DNA from: Chryseobacterium sp. Leaf201 | Lineage (GTDB): Bacteria; Bacteroidota; Bacteroidia; Flavobacteriales; Weeksellaceae | Direction: 5' to 3' | NCBI RefSeq assembly: GCF_001421435.1 | Contig: NZ_LMKA01000075.1 | Location: 1-37,866 of the forward strand | Length of the DNA stretch: 37,866 nt | Shown: one piece after another, positions 34,782-37,866 of the stretch | How positions within the stretch are numbered: position 1 is the stretch's first letter | How the letters are laid out: every line of letters starts with the position of its first letter | Position numbers and translations under genes: made by a program | Notes under the pieces: generated by a model | Databases searched by the model: none | Seen by the model: the letters and a program-made list of their open reading frames with translations, nothing else | Told to the model about the DNA's origin: nothing

Positions 34782-37061
34782 TTATTCTGCACTTGCCGTC
34801 TGGATCTGTGTGGTCTTAATATCGGTTCCCAGTCTTTGCAGATAAGCAATCATGGCGATAATTTCTCTCTGCTCAAGCGGTATGAATGCACTGCCTTTTG
34901 TTGCTTTATCGGTCTCCACCTGCTGTTTCACATCCGTAGCTTCGGCATAAATTCTTTTTACAATCCCTTCTGCCTGGTGGTCTGCCCACTGGTTGGCGGA
35001 ATCAATCTGGGATTTTGTATACGGAACATCAAAATAATTTTTCATGAGCTTCATTTTATCTATCATCTGCTTTTTATCCAGTTTATTCGTGATCAGCCAT
35101 GGGAAACGCGGCATAATAGATCCGGCAGAGGTAATCCTTGGATTATACATGTGCTTGAAGTGCCATGAATCCGGGTTTCTTCCGCCTTCCCTCTGAAGAT
35201 CCGGCCCCGTCCTTTTTGATCCCCAAAGGAATGGCCGGTCATAAATGAATTCTCCTGCTTTGGAATACTGTCCGTTCTTCCCTTCAAACCTTACAATTTC
35301 GTCACGGAACGGCCTGATCATCTGTGAATGGCAGGCGTTACAGCCTTCCCTGATGTATAAATCCCGGCCTTCCAGTTCCAATGGAGAATAAGGTTTTACG
35401 GCGGTAATGGTCGGGACACTCTGTTTTAACGTTAAAGTCGGGATGATTTCTACCAGGCCTCCGATGGCAATGGTAATAAAGGCCAGTATTGCCATAAGTC
35501 TTGGCGTTCTTTCCAGCCAGAGATGGAGTCCTTCGCCTTCTTTTCTTCCGTTTCCTATATTTGCTAGAGCAGGTGCTTCTGCGGGAACATCTTTCTGGAA
35601 AGAGCCGGCTTTGATGGTTTTGATGACATTCACCACCATTAAGACGGCTCCAGACAGATAAAATAAACCGCCTAAAAATCTCATTTTATAGTAAGGGATA
35701 ATAGCCGTAATCGTATCCAGCCAGTTTTTCCAAACCAGGGTTCCGTCCGGGTTGAACTGCTTCCACATCAATCCCTGGGTGAATCCTGAGATATACATCG
35801 GAACCGCATAGAAAATAATCCCTAACGTTCCCAGCCAGAAATGCCAGTTGGACAGTTTTTTAGACCAGATCGGTGTTCTCCACATCACAGGAATCAGGTA
35901 ATAAACAATACCGAATGCCATAAATCCGTTCCAGCCTAATGCTCCGATGTGTACGTGCCCGATTACCCAGTCGGTGTAATGCCCGATTTTATTTAAAGAT
36001 TTGGTGGCGAGCAGCGGCCCTTCAAAAGTGGCCATTCCGTAACAGGTAACCGCTACAACAAAGAACTTAAGGATCGGGTTTTCCCGAACTTTATCCCAGG
36101 CTCCTCTTAAGGTCAACAATCCGTTCAGCATTCCTCCCCATGACGGAGCAATCAGCATAATGGAGAAACCTGTGCCTACTGCCTGTGCCCATGCCGGAAG
36201 CGAAGTATACTGAAGGTGGTGCGGACCAGCCCACAGGTAGACGAAGATCAGTGACCAGAAGTGAATAATGGATAATTTATAAGAAAAAACGGGCCTGTCG
36301 GCGGCTTTCGGTAAGAAATAATACATCATGCCAAGAACCGGTGTGGTCAGTACGAATGCTACTGCATTGTGTCCGTACCACCACTGTACCAAAGCATCTT
36401 TTGTCCCCGCATAAATGGAGTAGGATTTCCAGGTGGTAAATGATAAAGGAACCTCTAAATTATTAAAGATATGAAGCATGGCCACAGCGATCCAGGTTCC
36501 GATATAGAACCAGATCGCTACATATAAATGCCGTACCCTTCTTTTGGCAATGGTCCCGAACATATTGATCCCGAAGATCACCCATGAAACAGTAATTAGA
36601 ATATCAATCGGCCATTCGTGCTCGGCGTATTCTTTCGAGGTATTGATTCCCATCAGGAAAGTAATCACAACACTGATGATCATGATCTGCCAGGTCCAGA
36701 AATGGATCCATGATAGAGTATCACTGTACATCCTGGTTTTCAGCAGCCGCTGCATGCTGTAATAGGCTCCGCAGAAAAAGGAATTGCAGACAAACGCAAA
36801 AATAACGGCACTGGTATGCAGCATCCTGATCCTTCCGAATCCCAATGCGCCCTGGGTATTAATAAGCCCTTGAATGTTTCCTGATGAAAGGCTTTTGATT
36901 GTGGTGTCATCCGTTCCGAACAGAAATTCCGGAAGCTCCGGATAGAAAAGCATCAGGGCAGCCGTAAGTCCGAGTAAGAACCCTACAAGACCGAATGCGA
37001 TTGTCGCATAGAGGAATGCCCTGACAATGCTGTTGTCATAACTAAATTGTTGCGTCTCCAT
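34782..37061 (-). CDS. ccoNO: Fused cbb3 oxidase subunits I and II (CcoNO)
   Basis: A 759-residue fusion from the ATG at 37061 (METQQFSYDN; an in-frame ATG at 37079 adds six residues). The CcoN part, about 1-500, has many membrane segments and the haem-copper ligands: RMLHTSAVIF (low-spin haem His), WWYGHNAVAF and GPHHLQYTSLP (copper B), and WVIGHVHIGALGWNGF (haem b3/low-spin haem). The CcoO part begins about residue 525, with haem c site C574-N-A-C577-H578 in EGCNACHSQMIRPF and Met ligand in GSIMPRFPWL. This high-affinity terminal oxidase reduces oxygen at low concentration and pumps protons. CcoN-CcoO fusion is normal in Bacteroidota. No assembly genes (ccoS, ccoI, ccoG, ccoH) are adjacent in this window. 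Confidence 0.95.
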   Translation of the reverse strand: METQQFSYDNSIVRAFLYATIAFGLVGFLLGLTAALMLFYPELPEFLFGTDDTTIKSLSSGNIQGLINTQGALGFGRIRMLHTSAVIFAFVCNSFFCGAYYSMQRLLKTRMYSDTLSWIHFWTWQIMIISVVITFLMGINTSKEYAEHEWPIDILITVSWVIFGINMFGTIAKRRVRHLYVAIWFYIGTWIAVAMLHIFNNLEVPLSFTTWKSYSIYAGTKDALVQWWYGHNAVAFVLTTPVLGMMYYFLPKAADRPVFSYKLSIIHFWSLIFVYLWAGPHHLQYTSLPAWAQAVGTGFSIMLIAPSWGGMLNGLLTLRGAWDKVRENPILKFFVVAVTCYGMATFEGPLLATKSLNKIGHYTDWVIGHVHIGALGWNGFMAFGIVYYLIPVMWRTPIWSKKLSNWHFWLGTLGIIFYAVPMYISGFTQGLMWKQFNPDGTLVWKNWLDTITAIIPYYKMRFLGGLFYLSGAVLMVVNVIKTIKAGSFQKDVPAEAPALANIGNGRKEGEGLHLWLERTPRLMAILAFITIAIGGLVEIIPTLTLKQSVPTITAVKPYSPLELEGRDLYIREGCNACHSQMIRPFRDEIVRFEGKNGQYSKAGEFIYDRPFLWGSKRTGPDLQREGGRNPDSWHFKHMYNPRITSAGSIMPRFPWLITNKLDKKQMIDKMKLMKNYFDVPYTKSQIDSANQWADHQAEGIVKRIYAEATDVKQQVETDKATKGSAFIPLEQREIIAMIAYLQRLGTDIKTTQIQTASAE

Positions 37062-37188
37062 AATTCCAATGTATTGCACTGAAGTGATATTTGCTCTGAA
37101 ACAGAAGTTTTTAGGTGCATAATCAGCCTGAAATCCTGTTGAAAATAAATATCATGTAGCGTGGTAATGTTTTGACAAAGGTATTCAC

Positions 37189-37196
37189 TAACTTTG
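37189..37196 (+). promoter_or_regulatory. Promoter -7 element for the XRE regulator
   Basis: TAACTTTG exactly matches TAnnTTTG, 55 bases before the ATG at 37252. TTTGAC begins at 37171, 14 bases upstream, the same arrangement as at the right-edge promoter (37646-37671). Confidence 0.65.
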
Positions 37197-37209
37197 TGGA
37201 ACTCTAATA

Positions 37210-37230
37210 GGTATACTTCTAAAATATACC
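37210..37230 (+). promoter_or_regulatory. Candidate operator palindrome upstream of the XRE gene
   Basis: GGTATA (37210-37215) and TATACC (37225-37230) are perfect inverted arms with a 9-base spacer. It sits between the -7 element and the regulator's ATG, a suitable place for autoregulation by a dimeric helix-turn-helix protein. Confidence 0.45.
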
Positions 37231-37251
37231 GAAAACTACTAAAGGAAAGAG

Positions 37252-37551
37252 ATGAAAATTTGTGGTCAGAATATCAGGAAAATCAGGAGGAGTAAGGATC
37301 TTACCCAGGAATACATGGCTTTTGAAATGGGTATTTCCCAGAAAGCCTATTCTGATATTGAAAATTCCAAGGTAAAAATCAACCTCGATATCCTAACAAA
37401 AATCTCCGCAATCTTGGAGATTAGGCCTTCCGATATCTGCAGCATTTCGGATCAGTGTGCGGGCGGTGATCATGTGTATGAAGATAAATACCACGGCCTG
37501 GTAGAGTATATGAAAAAAAACGGATTGGATGTTCCGAAGGAGTTGTTGTAA
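37252..37551 (+). CDS. XRE-family helix-turn-helix regulator
   Basis: A 99-residue protein with an N-terminal HTH_3/Cro-C1 domain (about residues 6-62): IRKIRRSKDLTQEYMAFEM is helix 1-2, GISQKAYSDIENSK the recognition helix region, followed by INLDILTKISAILEI and PSDIC. The C-terminal ~35 residues (HVYEDKYHGLVEYMKKNGLDVPKELL) look like a short oligomerisation segment. It is divergent from ccoNO across a 190-base region and has its own promoter and a palindrome in its leader. Its target is unknown; autoregulation and control of the oxidase operon are both possible. Confidence 0.9.
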   Translation: MKICGQNIRKIRRSKDLTQEYMAFEMGISQKAYSDIENSKVKINLDILTKISAILEIRPSDICSISDQCAGGDHVYEDKYHGLVEYMKKNGLDVPKELL

Positions 37552-37570
37552 TTATAATCTTTATACTGTA

Positions 37571-37603
37571 CTGTAAATAAATTGTTTACAGTTTTCTTAT
37601 TTT
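37571..37603 (+). terminator. Terminator after the XRE regulator
   Basis: CTGTAAA (37571-37577) pairs with TTTACAG (37585-37591) around a 7-nt loop, followed by a long T-rich run. It lies 20 bases beyond the regulator's stop. Confidence 0.85.
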
Positions 37604-37637
37604 TTTTTCCGAAAATTTTTAAAATAAACTTTAAACA

Positions 37638-37671
37638 CGTCAAGTTTTGACGCTGTGCCCTGATACATTTG
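37638..37671 (+). promoter_or_regulatory. Promoter with overlapping palindrome before the mini-ORF
   Basis: TACATTTG (37664-37671) exactly matches TAnnTTTG. Upstream, CGTCAA (37638-37643) and TTGACG (37647-37652) form a perfect 6-bp palindrome with a 3-base spacer that covers the TTTG -33 candidate (37646-37649). The overlap suggests a regulated promoter. It is 24 bases from the ATG at 37696. Confidence 0.55.
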
Positions 37672-37695
37672 TGTTATAATAAAAATACGAATATT

Positions 37696-37794
37696 ATGAT
37701 AACACTATTTCAAACGCTTAATTGCTTTGTTAAAAAGAAGCAATCTCAATCCTTAAAGTTTATTAACAAATTAATTATCAAACTATTAAAATAG
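37696..37794 (+). CDS. Possible 32-residue cationic peptide
   Basis: A short frame, ATG at 37696 to TAG at 37792-37794, encodes 32 residues beginning MITLFQTLNCFVKKK and ending FINKLIIKLLK. It has seven Lys and no Asp or Glu, and the C-terminal part can form an amphipathic cationic helix with one Cys at position 10. It starts 24 bases after an exact TAnnTTTG promoter element and is followed at once by a long hairpin. This could be a small membrane-active peptide or toxin, a leader peptide, or a chance frame in an sRNA gene: AAA codons are common in AT-rich DNA. I recognise no family. Confidence 0.35.
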   Translation: MITLFQTLNCFVKKKQSQSLKFINKLIIKLLK

Positions 37795-37849
37795 TATTAA
37801 ATTTTACTTCTGCGTGATCTTATTCACTTTTGGATGAAGTAATTTAATA
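37795..37849 (+). repeat. Long imperfect hairpin following the mini-ORF
   Basis: TATTAAATTTTACTTC (37795-37810) pairs with GAAGTAATTTAATA (37836-37849) with a two-base bulge. A smaller GTGA/TCAC stem (37814-37817, 37824-37827) lies in the loop. It begins at the base after the mini-ORF stop and may be a terminator or a stabilising 3' structure, though only ATTTG follows rather than a T-tract. Confidence 0.55.
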
Positions 37850-37866
37850 TATTTGATTTAATCAAA

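Overview
The window looks like chromosomal DNA from a member of the Bacteroidota, class Flavobacteriia, most likely Chryseobacterium or a close relative (Weeksellaceae). Four things point there: a SusC/SusD pair; a fused CcoN-CcoO oxidase subunit; a lipoprotein form of TamA (TamL) next to TamB; and promoters of the Bacteroidota type (TAnnTTTG at -7) with A-rich leaders and no Shine-Dalgarno motif. The assignment rests on recognising protein families and promoters, not on a database search.

Layout. 1-1250 is a visibly AT-rich stretch with two small genes of unknown function and an imperfect long inverted repeat. 1255-3840 is the chaperonin operon groES-groEL, split by a 23S-rRNA-IVP-type four-helix-bundle gene flanked by inverted AAGC-rich repeats. 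3842-8911 holds a secreted unknown protein, an M1 metallopeptidase and a HupE/UreJ membrane protein on the minus strand. Opposite these is a plus-strand unit made of a ParE/RelE-type toxin-antitoxin pair and a DUF6702-like exported protein. 8908-12243 is a compact minus-strand run: radA, a SAM methyltransferase, a VanW-like protein and an acyl-carrier-protein phosphodiesterase, the last three linked by 4-nt ATGA overlaps. 12334-13821 has a YceI protein and a PAP2 phosphatase separated by a shared terminator. 14247-18567 is pyrG and yidC (plus) facing rnhB (minus). 18687-23338 is an AT-rich SusC/SusD pair with no accompanying glycan-degrading genes, followed by argS (23451-25211). 25266-33587 is a minus-strand operon tamB-tamL-yihY for envelope assembly. 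33879-37061 is a minimal cbb3 oxidase operon (ccoNO-ccoP). Divergent from it is an XRE-type regulator (37252-37551) preceded by a small palindrome. The right edge carries a short, strongly cationic 32-codon ORF with its own promoter-like signals.

Most of the window is ordinary housekeeping content: protein folding, CTP synthesis, membrane-protein insertion, arginyl-tRNA charging, recombination repair, outer-membrane assembly and microaerobic respiration. The parts most worth a second look are the inverted-repeat-flanked gene inside groESL, the cationic mini-ORF at 37696-37794, the toxin-antitoxin pair coupled to an exported-protein gene, and the left-edge AT-rich pair. I saw no tRNA, rRNA, CRISPR array, transposase or integrase.
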